Positions 9,173-17,652 are shown, counted from the first letter of the stretch. The stretch: DNA of 45,526 nucleotides from Paenibacillus gorillae (GCF_000513275.1 NZ_CBVJ010000101.1:1-45526); one strand, 5' to 3'. Translations and numbers: made by a program. Notes: a model not told the origin generated them from the sequence alone.

Positions 9173-9561
9173 TCACCTCTTATTCGAGCAGCTGTGGAAA
9201 CTCATTACAAATCTCATGGTCGAGTGAGCTGATAATGCTGCATAAAAAATGCCCCATTTGCGGGGATGGTCGCACATGGGGTCGTCTGAAGGAGGAGAGC
9301 TGATACTGTTCAAGGATTTCATCTCCCATTTATAATGTGTTCTGGCTACAAGATCTTGAAATTCGCCCAGGTCTACCCCTGATCTGAGAAGCTGCGAATT
9401 AGACCTACGCCATTCTGATTTGGGGCATACCTCTAGCTTCAAACTTTTCAACAAACAATTCCATGCGAGTGATAACCTCCTGAGGAGTAACTTCAATCAT
9501 ATTTACACTAATAATTGATAAGAGTTCTTCAATACTTTCTTGATATGCCAGATACCCATTC
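9173..9561 (-). pseudogene. Decayed gene fragment next to the IS3 element
   Basis: On the minus strand, right at the left end of the insertion sequence, a frame reads YLAYQESIEELLSIISV and MELFVEKFEARGMPQI, then stops near 9409. Another frame (9496 to 9173) carries on with coding-like sequence (SGVDLGEFQDLVARTHYKWE). The pieces look like the rest of one gene, truncated by the insertion and then frameshifted. An AGGAGG lies upstream of the internal ATG that begins MELFVEKF, so a short re-initiated product is possible. I do not recognise the family. Confidence 0.35.
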
Positions 9562-9640
9562 TGGAGTGCTACGATAAAAATGCAGTCGAAAAACCCCCTC
9601 ATATGAAATAAAATGAAAGCTAACGAGGGGATGAGAGACA

Positions 9641-9931
9641 ATGAATCGGTACGACAAAACATTCAAAGAAGAAGCCGTAAGGTTGAGTGATGAGGTTGGA
9701 TCAAAGAAAGCCGCTGAGCAGTTAGGCGTGCCCTACCACACGTTGCAGGAATGGAGAAAGCGAAGAACCCTTCACGGCGACGGAGCGCATATCGGGAGTG
9801 GACGCGCTTATGCATCTGCCGATAAGACGGCGCGTGAAATCGAATTAGAAAAAGAAATAGGCGAGCTGCGCCGCGCGAATGAAATTCTCAAGGATGCACT
9901 CGGTTTTTTCGCAAAAGACCGGAAGCGGTAA
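9641..9931 (+). CDS. IS3-family transposase OrfA (helix-turn-helix subunit)
   Basis: 96 residues, intact. The N-terminus MNRYDKTFKEEAVRLSDEVG with AAEQLGVPYHTLQEWRKRR is the helix-turn-helix that binds the IS ends. The C-terminus is a leucine-zipper-like helix (EIELEKEIGELRRANEILKDAL) used for dimerisation. Near its end a T TTT TTC heptamer (9904-9910) fits the X XXY YYZ rule for -1 ribosomal frameshifting. This would fuse it to OrfB, whose frame is open from 9883. OrfA alone usually acts as a repressor of transposition. Confidence 0.9.
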   Translation: MNRYDKTFKEEAVRLSDEVGSKKAAEQLGVPYHTLQEWRKRRTLHGDGAHIGSGRAYASADKTAREIELEKEIGELRRANEILKDALGFFAKDRKR

Positions 9932-9990
9932 AGGCATGCCAGCTCTATGCATACATCCGTGAAAGACGGGATCAGTGGACCGTCAAGGAG

Positions 9991-10815
9991 ATGTGTGAAG
10001 TGCTTGCTGTCAGCGAATCGGGCTATTACCGTAGCTTGAAGCCCCTACCCAAACAGGAGCGGCAGCAACTTCTTCTGGTCAAGATCAAAGACATCATTGG
10101 TGAACATGAAGACAACAGTAATTACGGTGTCCAGCGTATTCTGCTGGCGCTTTCCCAAATCGAGATCACAACCAGCTACAGCACCGTCTACCGAATCATG
10201 AAGAAGCACGATCAGCTGAAGAAAGTGAAGCGTCATCCAAACGGCATTACACACGAGGATGCCGCAGCTCAAAAGAGCGAGAACCTGATCCAAAGAGACT
10301 TCAAAGCCTCAGCACCCAACCAAAAATGGCTATCGGATATCACCGAAATCCCTTGTTCAGACGGCAAGCTCTATCTGTCCGCAGTCCTTGATTGTTTCAA
10401 CGGAGAGATCGTGGGCCTGGCCATGGACGACAACATGCGTAAGGAACTCTGCATCCAAGCTTTTGAGAACGCCTGCAAAGCGAGAAATGCTCGCGGAATG
10501 ACTTTTCACAGCGATCAAGGCAGCCAATTCACGAGTCATGCTTTCCGGGAGAGTCTGGCTGAACGTAACGCCATTTAGAGCATGAGCGGCACGGGTCGTT
10601 GTTATGATAACGCAAGGATGGAAAACTTTTTTGCTACGCTAAAGAAAGAGAAACTGTACAAGATCAACACGGAGCGCTATCCGATGGCCGATATCAAATC
10701 GATCATCTTTAGATACATTATGGTTTACTACAACAGGCGGCGGATCTACACCTCTAATCCGGGGGGCTGGCCGCCAACTATTTATCGCGAAAGAATGCTG
10801 TCACAAGCAGCCTAG
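9991..10815 (+). pseudogene. IS3-family transposase OrfB (DDE), interrupted by an in-frame TAG
   Basis: The first part contains the HTH_21 region and the first catalytic Asp (NQKWLSDITEIP) and second Asp (AVLDCFNGEIVG). The frame meets TAG at 10576-10578 inside the conserved stretch before SMSGTGRCYDNA. It continues at once in the same frame with the third catalytic residue region (ARMENFFATLKKE) to a natural stop at 10815. A CAG (Gln) to TAG change is the simplest cause. The frame is open upstream to 9883, consistent with expression by frameshift from orfA. The product would be truncated before the catalytic Glu and inactive. Confidence 0.9.
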
Positions 10816-10996
10816 CAACGGGATTTCTGTATGAGGGTGTTTTCAAACTGCACTTTTTTTGACAACTCCAGTTGGAAACGCGATCGTATTGTTTCTGGTG
10901 GATTATGCAAGAAAACAAATATTCCGCTCCAGCAGATTTTTAACGAGAAGGATTTTTCAGCATTGGATTGAGCCTAGCTGCGTTCATACAAAATAT

Positions 10997-11024
10997 GAGG
11001 CGGTTTGTTCACTTAAACCGCCTC
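10997..11024. repeat. 10-bp hairpin in the gene-free stretch after the IS
   Basis: GAGGCGGTTT (10997-11006) pairs exactly with AAACCGCCTC (11015-11024) around an 8-nt loop. It is terminator-like but followed by a mixed sequence, not a T-run. The wider stretch 10871-11798 holds no gene I can support. Confidence 0.45.
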
Positions 11025-11223
11025 TGGATTTCCTCACAATACAATTGTCGTCACTTACGCTCAGTCTATAATATACCACTGAAAATTGTCACTAATTTCT
11101 CCATAATGTCATTGTCAATTTTTCTTAGAGTTTCCCACTCCACCCTCCCTCTCTAAATCCCCCACGCCCCACAAGGCTTCCCAGCCCTTCCCCCTCTCTC
11201 CCCCCTAATCCCTAAAGCAAAAT

Positions 11224-11723
11224 AAGTTTGCCACTGAAGCCCTCAAAATGACCGAGCAAATCACAAAAAAACGAGAAAAAGAAGCGGAGAAAAAACAAAA
11301 TAAGTTTGACGTGAAATCAGGGGGAGGGGGGGAAAGAGCAGGGATTAAGGACACAGGGTTAAAGGAAAAGACTGAGGAGATGCCTGGGAACAGCCGCTCA
11401 TTATTGGCATCAATCACTTTAATTGATCGGGGAAAGGAAAGAGGAAAAGGCACTGTATTAAATCGGAGGAATCCTTATTTATCAAGGCTTTAAGCCGTTA
11501 TCCTTAGAGCCGATGGCTGAGAAAAGGATTGAGGAAACAGAGGTTCGGGTCAGGATATCATAGGGAGATACAGGGCTGAGGGTTAATGGCTTAGGATCCT
11601 CCTATACCCTCTTTCCTTTTCCCTAAGTGCCTGCTCAAATGAGAAAAAAGCCGACCAAAATCAGGAGTGAATCCTGAAAATCGTTGGCTTAGTGGTAAAC
11701 TTCAAGTGATGAGTGGCAAACTT
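11224..11723. repeat. 500-bp segment bounded by inward-facing IS21-like end repeats
   Basis: AAGTTTGCCACT (11224-11235) and AAGTTTGACGTG (11302-11313) on the left face AGTGGTAAACTT (11691-11702) and AGTGGCAAACTT (11712-11723) on the right. The outermost pair is an exact 12-bp inverted repeat. Several copies of a short motif at each end is the hallmark of IS21-family elements, whose IstA binds multiple sites. No istA/istB frame lies between them; the interior is purine-rich on the plus strand. A deletion derivative or MITE of an IS21-like element is the best reading. An 81-codon frame inside (11248-11493) is low-complexity and not called. Confidence 0.45.
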
Positions 11724-11798
11724 TGTGAGATAGTTACAGACTTAAATTGTTATCTACACTAACCTGTTTGTTGGTTGAGAAGATAGTTTGTGAAGGAG

Positions 11799-12131
11799 TT
11801 AAGATCTATGTCTTTTAAGCTTAATCCCAATAATCTCTATAATCTCATGTTGATCCTCGTTATTAAGTTTTCTGAAACCTGAAAACAATTTGTTTTCCTT
11901 TTCATTTAAATTGATGCTATATGTATCTTCGGCTGATCCGATGATTAACCATTCTAGACCCACCTTAAATTTATCTTGGATTACAATAAGAATGTCAACT
12001 GAAGGCTTGTACTTATCTTGTTCCAGTTCGCTAAGGGTACCTTGTGATACGCCGATCATATTGGCAAATTCAATTTGATTTAATTGATTGTTCTTTCTTA
12101 TCCCCCTAATTCTCTCCCCTAAGGTTGACAA
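11799..12131 (-). CDS. XRE/Cro-CI family transcriptional regulator
   Basis: About 110 residues from the TTG at 12131 (GTGAGG just upstream). A longer frame to ATG 12179 is open but that ATG lies inside a terminator hairpin. Residues ~3-60 form a canonical HTH_3: LGERIRGIRKNNQLNQIEFANMIGVSQGTLSELEQ, with the rest acidic and likely for dimerisation. It is the first gene inside the Tn7-like end and is read away from glmS. Such regulators often control cargo or transposition genes, but its target is not known. It appears intact. Confidence 0.85.
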   Translation of the reverse strand: MSTLGERIRGIRKNNQLNQIEFANMIGVSQGTLSELEQDKYKPSVDILIVIQDKFKVGLEWLIIGSAEDTYSINLNEKENKLFSGFRKLNNEDQHEIIEIIGIKLKRHRS

Positions 12132-12149
12132 TTCCCTCACCCCAAAATA

Positions 12150-12186
12150 AGAAATAAAGTCCCGATGAAAATGTTCCATCGGGACT
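12150..12186 (-). terminator. Terminator just inside the Tn7-like end
   Basis: The minus strand reads AGTCCCGATG-gaacatttt-CATCGGGACT followed by TTATTTCTTATTTT. It lies downstream of glmS and upstream of the XRE gene, so it probably stops glmS read-through into the element. It overlaps the longest possible XRE start, which argues for the shorter start. Confidence 0.7.
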
Positions 12187-12232
12187 GACTTAACGGTTCT
12201 TTTACTGCCGCCAAACTTTTACTTAACACATT

Positions 12233-12279
12233 AGTTACGAACATTATTGTCTAGTTACCAACATTAATGTCACTGAACA
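12233..12279. mobile_element. Tn7-like transposon end with two TnsB-type binding sites
   Basis: AGTTACGAACATTATTGTC (12233-12251) and AGTTACCAACATTAATGTC (12253-12271) are 17/19 identical and spaced exactly 20 bp. Read on the minus strand each is GACAwTAATGTTsGTAACT, which matches the form of Tn7 TnsB sites (GACAATAAAGTC..AAACT). The element would end in ACA at 12279 (5'-TGT on the other strand), as Tn7 does. Abutting sites are like the Tn7 right end, which faces glmS. The match and the position are seen; that a TnsABCD system placed it is inference, since no tns gene is in the window. Confidence 0.7.
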
Positions 12280-12303
12280 TCAAATTATCGATCTTTATTA
12301 ACC
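12280..12303. other. attTn7-like insertion site downstream of glmS
   Basis: There are 24 nt between the glmS stop codon (12304-12306) and the element end at 12279. Tn7 inserts about this far past glmS under TnsD guidance and duplicates 5 bp. The candidate duplicated pentamer here is TCAAA (12280-12284). Its partner would lie beyond the far end of the element, left of this window. Confidence 0.6.
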
Positions 12304-14136
12304 CTACTCCACCGTAACGCTCTTCGCCAAGTTCCTCGGCTTATCAACGTCATGCCCAAGCGCGAGCGAGGCGTAGTAGCTCAGGAGCTGCAGCGGCACG
12401 ACGGACAGGGCCGGCGTCAACAGTGGCAGCGTTCGTGGGATCGCGAACAGCTCATCTACGGATTTGCCCACTTCCTTCTGAGCGCCTTCGTTGACGATAG
12501 CCAGAACGTGAGCGCCGCGCGCCTTAACCTCTTTAATATTGCTCAGCGTTTTCTCATACAGCTCTTCTTGCGTCACGAGTGCGATGACTGGGATGCCATC
12601 CTCGATCAGAGCCAGCGTGCCATGCTTCAGCTCGCCTGCCGCGTAAGCTTCAGAGTGAATGTACGAGATTTCCTTGAGCTTCAGCGAGCCTTCTTGTGCG
12701 ACTGCATAGTCGACACCGCGGCCGATGAAGAACAGGTTTTTATGCGAGGAGATCGACTCCGCTACTTGCTTCAGTACGGCCGATTGCTCCAGAATGCTTT
12801 CCACTTGCTCTGGCAAGTCATGCATCGCCGTGATGATCGCTTCAATCTCGCTCTCCGGCTTCGTACCCAGCGTTCCCGCCAGATGCAGGCCGAACAGGTA
12901 GAACGCGATCAACTGCGACGTGTATGCTTTTGTCGAAGCTACAGCAATTTCAGGCCCCGCCCAAGTTACAATCACGTCATCCGCTTCGCGGGCAACCGAG
13001 CTGCCAACTACGTTCGTAATGGCGAGTACACGAGCGCCATTACGTTTTGCTTCACGCAGCGCAGCAAGCGTATCAGCTGTTTCGCCCGATTGGCTCACGA
13101 CGATAACGAGCGTTTCCGGCGTGATGATTGGCGAACGGTAACGGTATTCGGAAGCGACATCCGTCTCAACCGGAATGCGAGCCAGCGATTCGATAACCGT
13201 CTTACCGACCATACCGGCATGGGATGCAGTACCGCAAGCTACGATATGCACTTTGTTAATCGATTTGATGTAATCCGCTGTCATCGACAGCTCTTTCAAG
13301 TTCACGGATTTGCCGTCGTCCGCGATGCGACCCAGCATTGTGTCGCGGTACGCTTTAGGCTGCTCATAGATTTCCTTCAGCATAAAATGATCAAATCCGG
13401 CTTTCTCCGCTGTGACGAGATCCCAATCGACATGATATATTTCCTTGGAAATAAATTCGCCTTCGGTCGTCATCAATTCGACAGCATCACGTGTCAATAC
13501 AGCCATTTCACCGTCGTTTAGAATATAGACGTTGCGAGTATGCTCCAGAATGGCTGGTATATCCGAGCCAATAAAGTTCTCGCCTTCCCCGATCCCGATA
13601 ACGAGTGGGCTTGCAAAACGAACCGCAACCAGCTTCTCGGGTTCGAATTCAGTCAGAACGCCCAGCGCGTAAGCGCCGCGCATCCGTTTTACCGCACGTT
13701 GTACCGCTTCAACGATGTTGCCGTCATACTCATCCGCAACGAGATGGGAAATAACTTCTGTATCCGTCTCGGATACGAAATGATGGCCTTTCGCGATCAG
13801 TTCATCCTTCAAGTCCAGGTAGTTCTCGACAATGCCGTTGTGCACGACCGAGAATTTCGCCGAATTGTCGGTATGCGGGTGCGAGTTGACGTCGGACGGT
13901 TTGCCGTGTGTCGCCCAACGTGTGTGACCGATGCCTACAGAACCGGCCAGCGGCACCGTGCGGAGTTTATCCTCCAGATTAGCCAAACGGCCTTTCGACT
14001 TGGAAATTTCCAGACCGTTGCTCGTAAATACAGCGATGCCCGCAGAATCGTAACCACGGTACTCCAGCTTCTTAAGTCCTTCGATCAAAATATCCTGAGA
14101 GTCGCGTTTACCAATATATCCAACAATACCACACAT
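12304..14136 (-). CDS. glmS: Glutamine-fructose-6-phosphate aminotransferase (isomerising)
   Basis: 610 residues, the normal length. It makes glucosamine-6-phosphate from fructose-6-phosphate and glutamine, the first committed step to UDP-GlcNAc for the cell wall. The N-terminal glutaminase has the processed start MCGIVGYIG with nucleophile Cys2; HTRWATHG and the DGE region are present. Two SIS domains follow (CGTASHAG, SQSGETADT, ASTKAYTSQ). The C-terminus RNLAKSVTVE is the highly conserved end that TnsD proteins recognise. The ribosome binding site is GGAGG. Expression is controlled by the ribozyme upstream, and the Tn7-like end lies 24 nt downstream. Confidence 0.98.
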   Translation of the reverse strand: MCGIVGYIGKRDSQDILIEGLKKLEYRGYDSAGIAVFTSNGLEISKSKGRLANLEDKLRTVPLAGSVGIGHTRWATHGKPSDVNSHPHTDNSAKFSVVHNGIVENYLDLKDELIAKGHHFVSETDTEVISHLVADEYDGNIVEAVQRAVKRMRGAYALGVLTEFEPEKLVAVRFASPLVIGIGEGENFIGSDIPAILEHTRNVYILNDGEMAVLTRDAVELMTTEGEFISKEIYHVDWDLVTAEKAGFDHFMLKEIYEQPKAYRDTMLGRIADDGKSVNLKELSMTADYIKSINKVHIVACGTASHAGMVGKTVIESLARIPVETDVASEYRYRSPIITPETLVIVVSQSGETADTLAALREAKRNGARVLAITNVVGSSVAREADDVIVTWAGPEIAVASTKAYTSQLIAFYLFGLHLAGTLGTKPESEIEAIITAMHDLPEQVESILEQSAVLKQVAESISSHKNLFFIGRGVDYAVAQEGSLKLKEISYIHSEAYAAGELKHGTLALIEDGIPVIALVTQEELYEKTLSNIKEVKARGAHVLAIVNEGAQKEVGKSVDELFAIPRTLPLLTPALSVVPLQLLSYYASLALGHDVDKPRNLAKSVTVE

Positions 14137-14354
14137 AATTATATAGACCTCCGTTATCGGTATGATTACCCGTACGGATGCCAGCTTATGCGCAGCACAA
14201 GCGCTATTCGGTTGTCATTATTATGCAAGTCTGCATCTGCAATGCGCAACCCTTCTGCCCATGCCCGCTTCGCAAGCGGCATCGTAGACATACGGGAGCT
14301 AATGTTGTCTTCCTCAATAAAAAACTATCGAGCAGCCTGCCGCAAGTTTGTGGA

Positions 14355-14530
14355 ATCGGTCGCCCAATTCTTTTGCTTGTCGGCTTTCGATTGGTCTGCA
14401 ATAACCGGAAGGTCCCCGCCGAAATTTCGAACACCTTCACCTCGTCAGCTTCCCGTATGGACGTTCTCTCTCGAATCATCAACTGAATCCTCATGAGCCG
14501 AACCGTCTCATCACGCAAGCTCTGGCGCTT
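14355..14530 (-). ncRNA. glmS ribozyme (glucosamine-6-phosphate-sensing self-cleaving RNA)
   Basis: On the minus strand the cleavage motif AAGCGCCAGAGCTTG occurs with the scissile bond between A14529 and G14528. Downstream are the conserved core pieces GCTGACGAGGTGAAGG and CGAAATTTCGGCGGGG followed by the CCTTCCGG strand, as in Bacillota glmS ribozymes. When GlcN6P is abundant the leader cuts itself and the glmS mRNA is degraded (RNase J1 in B. subtilis). The 3' limit of the fold is approximate. About 200 nt of further leader lie between it and the glmS start. Confidence 0.92.
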
Positions 14531-14583
14531 ATCTTACAAGTTGTAACCTCTGTCCTCGCTTTCCTGCTGGAATGATATGTTCT

Positions 14584-14612
14584 ATCATATTCATTTTCGA
14601 CTCATTTCGCAA
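14584..14612 (-). promoter_or_regulatory. Predicted sigma-A promoter of glmS
   Basis: TTGCGA (14607-14612) and TATGAT (14584-14589) on the minus strand are separated by exactly 17 nt. Transcription would start some 45-50 nt before the ribozyme cleavage site. It lies after the glmM terminator, so glmS can be expressed apart from the cda-glmM operon. Confidence 0.6.
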
Positions 14613-14689
14613 CCTATACTTTAGGCTTAGTCTGGCAAACCAGGGCTGCAGTCCGTTTTGCATAGTCTTAAAGCACTTCCCGCCTGTGT

Positions 14690-14720
14690 AAAAAAGCCGC
14701 CTTGCACCCGGCAAGGCGGC
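14690..14720 (-). terminator. Rho-independent terminator after glmM
   Basis: GCCGCCTTG-ccgggtg-CAAGGCGGC followed by TTTTTT on the minus strand, 40 nt past the glmM stop. It separates the cdaA-cdaR-glmM transcript from the ribozyme-controlled glmS unit. Confidence 0.9.
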
Positions 14721-14759
14721 GGCATCCTACACTTCATTAACGGTATTGCCCGTTAATCA

Positions 14760-16100
14760 TTAACCGAGCTGCTGCTTCACAACGTCAACGATACGCGCAA
14801 CGTAACCTTCGATCTGGTCCTTATCCGGCCCCTCCGCCATAACGCGGATCAGTGACTCTGTACCGGATGGACGAACGAGTACACGACCGTTGTCGCCAAG
14901 CTCCGTTTCGACCGATTCCACAGCGGCTGCAATCGCTTCATTGCCCGCGTAAAGACTCTTATCGGCCACACGAACGTTAATGAGCACCTGCGGATACTTG
15001 CTCATGAGCGTCTTCAGTTCGCTCAGCTTGCGGCCCGAAGCAACCAGTGTGTCCACGAGCTGCAAGGCAGTCAGAATGCCGTCGCCTGTCGTATTGTGAT
15101 CGAGGAAAATAACATGGCCGGACTGCTCGCCGCCCAGGTTGAATCCGCCGCGACGCATTTCTTCCATGACGTAACGGTCGCCTACAGCCGTCTGTGCCGT
15201 TTTCAGACCGATACGTTCCGTTGCTTTGAAGAAACCGATGTTGGCCATAACCGTCGTCACGACGGTCTCGCCGTTCAGCTTGCCTGCCCGCTTCAGCGCA
15301 TCGCCGCATATTGCGAGAATATAATCGCCGTCCACTTCCTCGCCTTGATCGTCAATCGCAATCAGACGGTCAGCATCACCGTCAAAGGACAAGCCCAGAT
15401 CTGCGCCATGCGCCAGTACTTGCTCACGCACATATTCCGGATGCGTCGAACCAACACCCTCATTGATATTGCGTCCGTCCGGCTCTGCACCGACTGTAAT
15501 AATCGTTGCTCCGAGCTCTTCGAATACTTTCGGCGCCAGCTCGTAAGCAGAGCCGTTGGCGCAGTCGAGCACGATTTTCAGACCGGCAAAATCACCCTTG
15601 ATCGTCGTCTTCAGATAGCTCAAATAACGGTATTTCGCATCTTCATCGGTGAATACTGAGCCGATATCGCCGCCAACTGGACGAGGCAGTTCATCGGTTT
15701 CCGCATCGATCAACTGCTCAATCGCTAGCTCCGTTTCATCCGACAGCTTGAAGCCGTCGCCGCCAAAAAACTTAATGCCGTTATCCTGTACCGGATTATG
15801 CGAAGCAGAGATCATAACGCCTGCATCCGCCTTCAATTCACGTGTAATATAAGCGACTGCTGGTGTCGACACAACGCCTAGCCGTACAACGCTTGCACCG
15901 ATCGACAGCAAGCCTGCGACAAGAGCAGATTCCAGCATCGGACCCGAGATCCGTGTATCCAATCCAATAACAACCGTAGGCTTATCCGCCTGTCCAGTAA
16001 GTACATAGCCGCCACTGCGGCCGATTTTATAAGCTAATTCAGGTGTAAGCTCGACATTTGCCACGCCGCGCACACCGTCAGTTCCAAAGTATTTCCCCAT
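14760..16100 (-). CDS. glmM: Phosphoglucosamine mutase
   Basis: 446 residues from ATG 16100, preceded by AAGGAG; a longer upstream frame has no such site. It converts glucosamine-6-phosphate to glucosamine-1-phosphate, the step after GlmS. Seen: the N-terminal [12 protein letters not shown], the phosphoserine loop ISASHNP (Ser100), the metal-binding DGDADR, the sugar-binding GEQSGH and the C-terminal phosphate loop [12 protein letters not shown]. It is last in the cdaA-cdaR-glmM operon. In B. subtilis, GlmM binds CdaA and restrains c-di-AMP synthesis, which links precursor supply to the second messenger; the conserved order suggests the same here. Confidence 0.97.
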   Translation of the reverse strand: MGKYFGTDGVRGVANVELTPELAYKIGRSGGYVLTGQADKPTVVIGLDTRISGPMLESALVAGLLSIGASVVRLGVVSTPAVAYITRELKADAGVMISASHNPVQDNGIKFFGGDGFKLSDETELAIEQLIDAETDELPRPVGGDIGSVFTDEDAKYRYLSYLKTTIKGDFAGLKIVLDCANGSAYELAPKVFEELGATIITVGAEPDGRNINEGVGSTHPEYVREQVLAHGADLGLSFDGDADRLIAIDDQGEEVDGDYILAICGDALKRAGKLNGETVVTTVMANIGFFKATERIGLKTAQTAVGDRYVMEEMRRGGFNLGGEQSGHVIFLDHNTTGDGILTALQLVDTLVASGRKLSELKTLMSKYPQVLINVRVADKSLYAGNEAIAAAVESVETELGDNGRVLVRPSGTESLIRVMAEGPDKDQIEGYVARIVDVVKQQLG

Positions 16101-16203
16101 AATTGTCGTTCTCCTTCTGTTTCGAATATAAGTAAGCATATTGTCATCTATCGTAATGGATGAACATGCCGCGCGTCAAAGCAAGCGTTCGAAAGCGTCT
16201 CAA

Positions 16204-17652
16204 TTACGCGCCTTTATTGGTCGGGTTATTGCTGCTACCGTCGCTATTGCCTGGACCAACGTGACCGTCATCCTCCGGCGTATTCGAATTTCCTCCGCCG
16301 CCTGAATTACCCGAATTTGCAGTCTCTTCAGGCGGTGGTGTGCCGTTACCATCCGGCGTCTCGGTCGGCGGTCCGGTCGGGGTACCCGGCTCTCCCGTCG
16401 GGTCCGTTCCGGTGCTGACCGAGTTGTCTTTAATTTCTATATTCACCGTGAGTGTCCCACCTGCAAGCTGCACGAAACGCGGCAGGACAGCCTTCAGCTC
16501 CACGGAATGCGTACCTGGTGCAAGCCCGCTCAAATCAGCGGACAACTGGATATCATCCGTCTTCAATGCATCCAGCACGTTAGGCGCTCCAAGCACATCG
16601 AAGGCGAATGCGCCCTCCGACTCAGCCATAACGGTCGCCTCAAGTCCGTCAGCCAATCCTCCCAGCTGAATATTGCGACTCAAGGTTCTTGTCTCGGAGT
16701 TAACGACCGTTACTTCGACGTTGATCTCGTTCGGCTCTACCATCTTCACGCCATCGGTTGCAGTGACTTTCGCCTTATAGGTTCCTGTTCCCTTGATTTT
16801 GGACAGATCCAGCGTTACTCCCTTGTAGAACTGCAGGGAATCAAGCAGCTTCTGGTCGCCGTAGACGGCTACCTTATCCATCTCAGGCTTAACCGCAGAA
16901 ACGCTAAGTCCGTCCGGCAGCGAGCCGGCGTAGCTAAGCTGCAGCGGCAGCATCTTGAACGGCGGAGTTACCGGCACCGTTACCGCAACTGTGGATGGAT
17001 TAATAACGGCATGCTCCATCGGATGGCCTTCCGTATCATAGACGACGATCTTCGACTTTTTCTCCTCGACCGTCTTCTCTGCGCCTTCTACGCTGATGCT
17101 CGTGCTGACCGATCCTACAAGCGCCATCTCTTCCTTCGGAAGCGTGACTTTAACTTGACCGCCGCCTGTCGTTACAAAGTTAGGTGTACCCGTTATATAG
17201 CCATTCGCAGGCGTGCCTTCGATTTTGACGCCAAGGTCGAAAGCCTTCGTCTGAATCTCGACAAGCTCAACCGTCACCGTCGTCGGCGACATCTCGACGA
17301 GCTCGATGCCTTTCGGCAATTTATACGTCAGCGGCAGCACATGCTCGCCTTCCTTGATGCCGCTTAAATCGACATTAAGTACGATATTCTCATCTTTCAA
17401 ACCGAGCAGATTGGCCCGGCGGCCTTCCACGACCACACGGACGACCGTCGGCTCTAGCTTCACTAGCGCGTAATGCTCCTCATCCAGTCCAACAGGAATA
17501 ACAGACTGCGCTTCATAGGCCTTCGTATCCAAATTAGACGTCACCGTAGCAGGCGTCTTCTCCGGGTCGAAATGGACGACAGCCCATAGCAGCAGCGCAA
17601 TAATGACCGACAGCACCTTCAGCGCGGTCGGATGGCTCAGCCATTTATCCAT
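16204..17652 (-). CDS. cdaR: CdaA regulatory protein CdaR (YbbR domains)
   Basis: 482 residues. An N-terminal membrane anchor (about 11-28, LKVLSVIIALLLWAVVHF) is followed by four extracytoplasmic YbbR repeats of about 80 residues each. The C-terminus (after ~410) is a low-complexity Pro/Gly/Asn/Ser/Thr-rich tail (GNGTPPPEETANSGNSGGGG), probably disordered and facing the wall. CdaR binds CdaA in the membrane and tunes c-di-AMP output. The start overlaps the end of cdaA by 8 nt, so the two are translationally coupled. The tail is longer than in B. subtilis CdaR as I recall it. Confidence 0.93.
   Translation of the reverse strand: MDKWLSHPTALKVLSVIIALLLWAVVHFDPEKTPATVTSNLDTKAYEAQSVIPVGLDEEHYALVKLEPTVVRVVVEGRRANLLGLKDENIVLNVDLSGIKEGEHVLPLTYKLPKGIELVEMSPTTVTVELVEIQTKAFDLGVKIEGTPANGYITGTPNFVTTGGGQVKVTLPKEEMALVGSVSTSISVEGAEKTVEEKKSKIVVYDTEGHPMEHAVINPSTVAVTVPVTPPFKMLPLQLSYAGSLPDGLSVSAVKPEMDKVAVYGDQKLLDSLQFYKGVTLDLSKIKGTGTYKAKVTATDGVKMVEPNEINVEVTVVNSETRTLSRNIQLGGLADGLEATVMAESEGAFAFDVLGAPNVLDALKTDDIQLSADLSGLAPGTHSVELKAVLPRFVQLAGGTLTVNIEIKDNSVSTGTDPTGEPGTPTGPPTETPDGNGTPPPEETANSGNSGGGGNSNTPEDDGHVGPGNSDGSSNNPTNKGA

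Larger units (their letters stand above)
9562..10870 (+). mobile_element. IS3-family insertion sequence, 1309 bp, transposase interrupted by a nonsense codon
   Basis: The ends are imperfect inverted repeats starting TGGAGT and continuing through TGCAGT..GAAAA.CCCTCATA (left 9562-9603, right complement 10829-10870), with one gap. Inside are orfA (9641-9931) and the orfB frame (9883-10815) with the DDE integrase core, joined by a possible -1 frameshift at a T6C heptamer. No target-site duplication is visible (left flank ATTC, right flank GTTG), which suggests an old insertion or a later flank rearrangement. The in-frame TAG in orfB makes it non-autonomous. Confidence 0.9.

Noticed and set aside
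11248..11493. 81-codon Lys/Glu/Gly-rich frame
   Set aside because: Low complexity, follows a polypurine tract, no family resemblance; it lies inside the IS21-like repeat segment.
12132..12179. Longer XRE protein starting at ATG 12179
   Set aside because: That ATG lies inside a terminator hairpin with no ribosome binding site; the HTH begins later, so the TTG at 12131 is preferred.
14137..14345. A second structured riboswitch in the glmS leader
   Set aside because: Only a simple hairpin is seen between the ribozyme core and the start codon; the glmS ribozyme explains the conserved parts.
12352..14496. Long plus-strand open frames opposite glmS and its leader
   Set aside because: They are antisense to glmS and its ribozyme, with no ribosome binding sites. 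High GC content explains their length.
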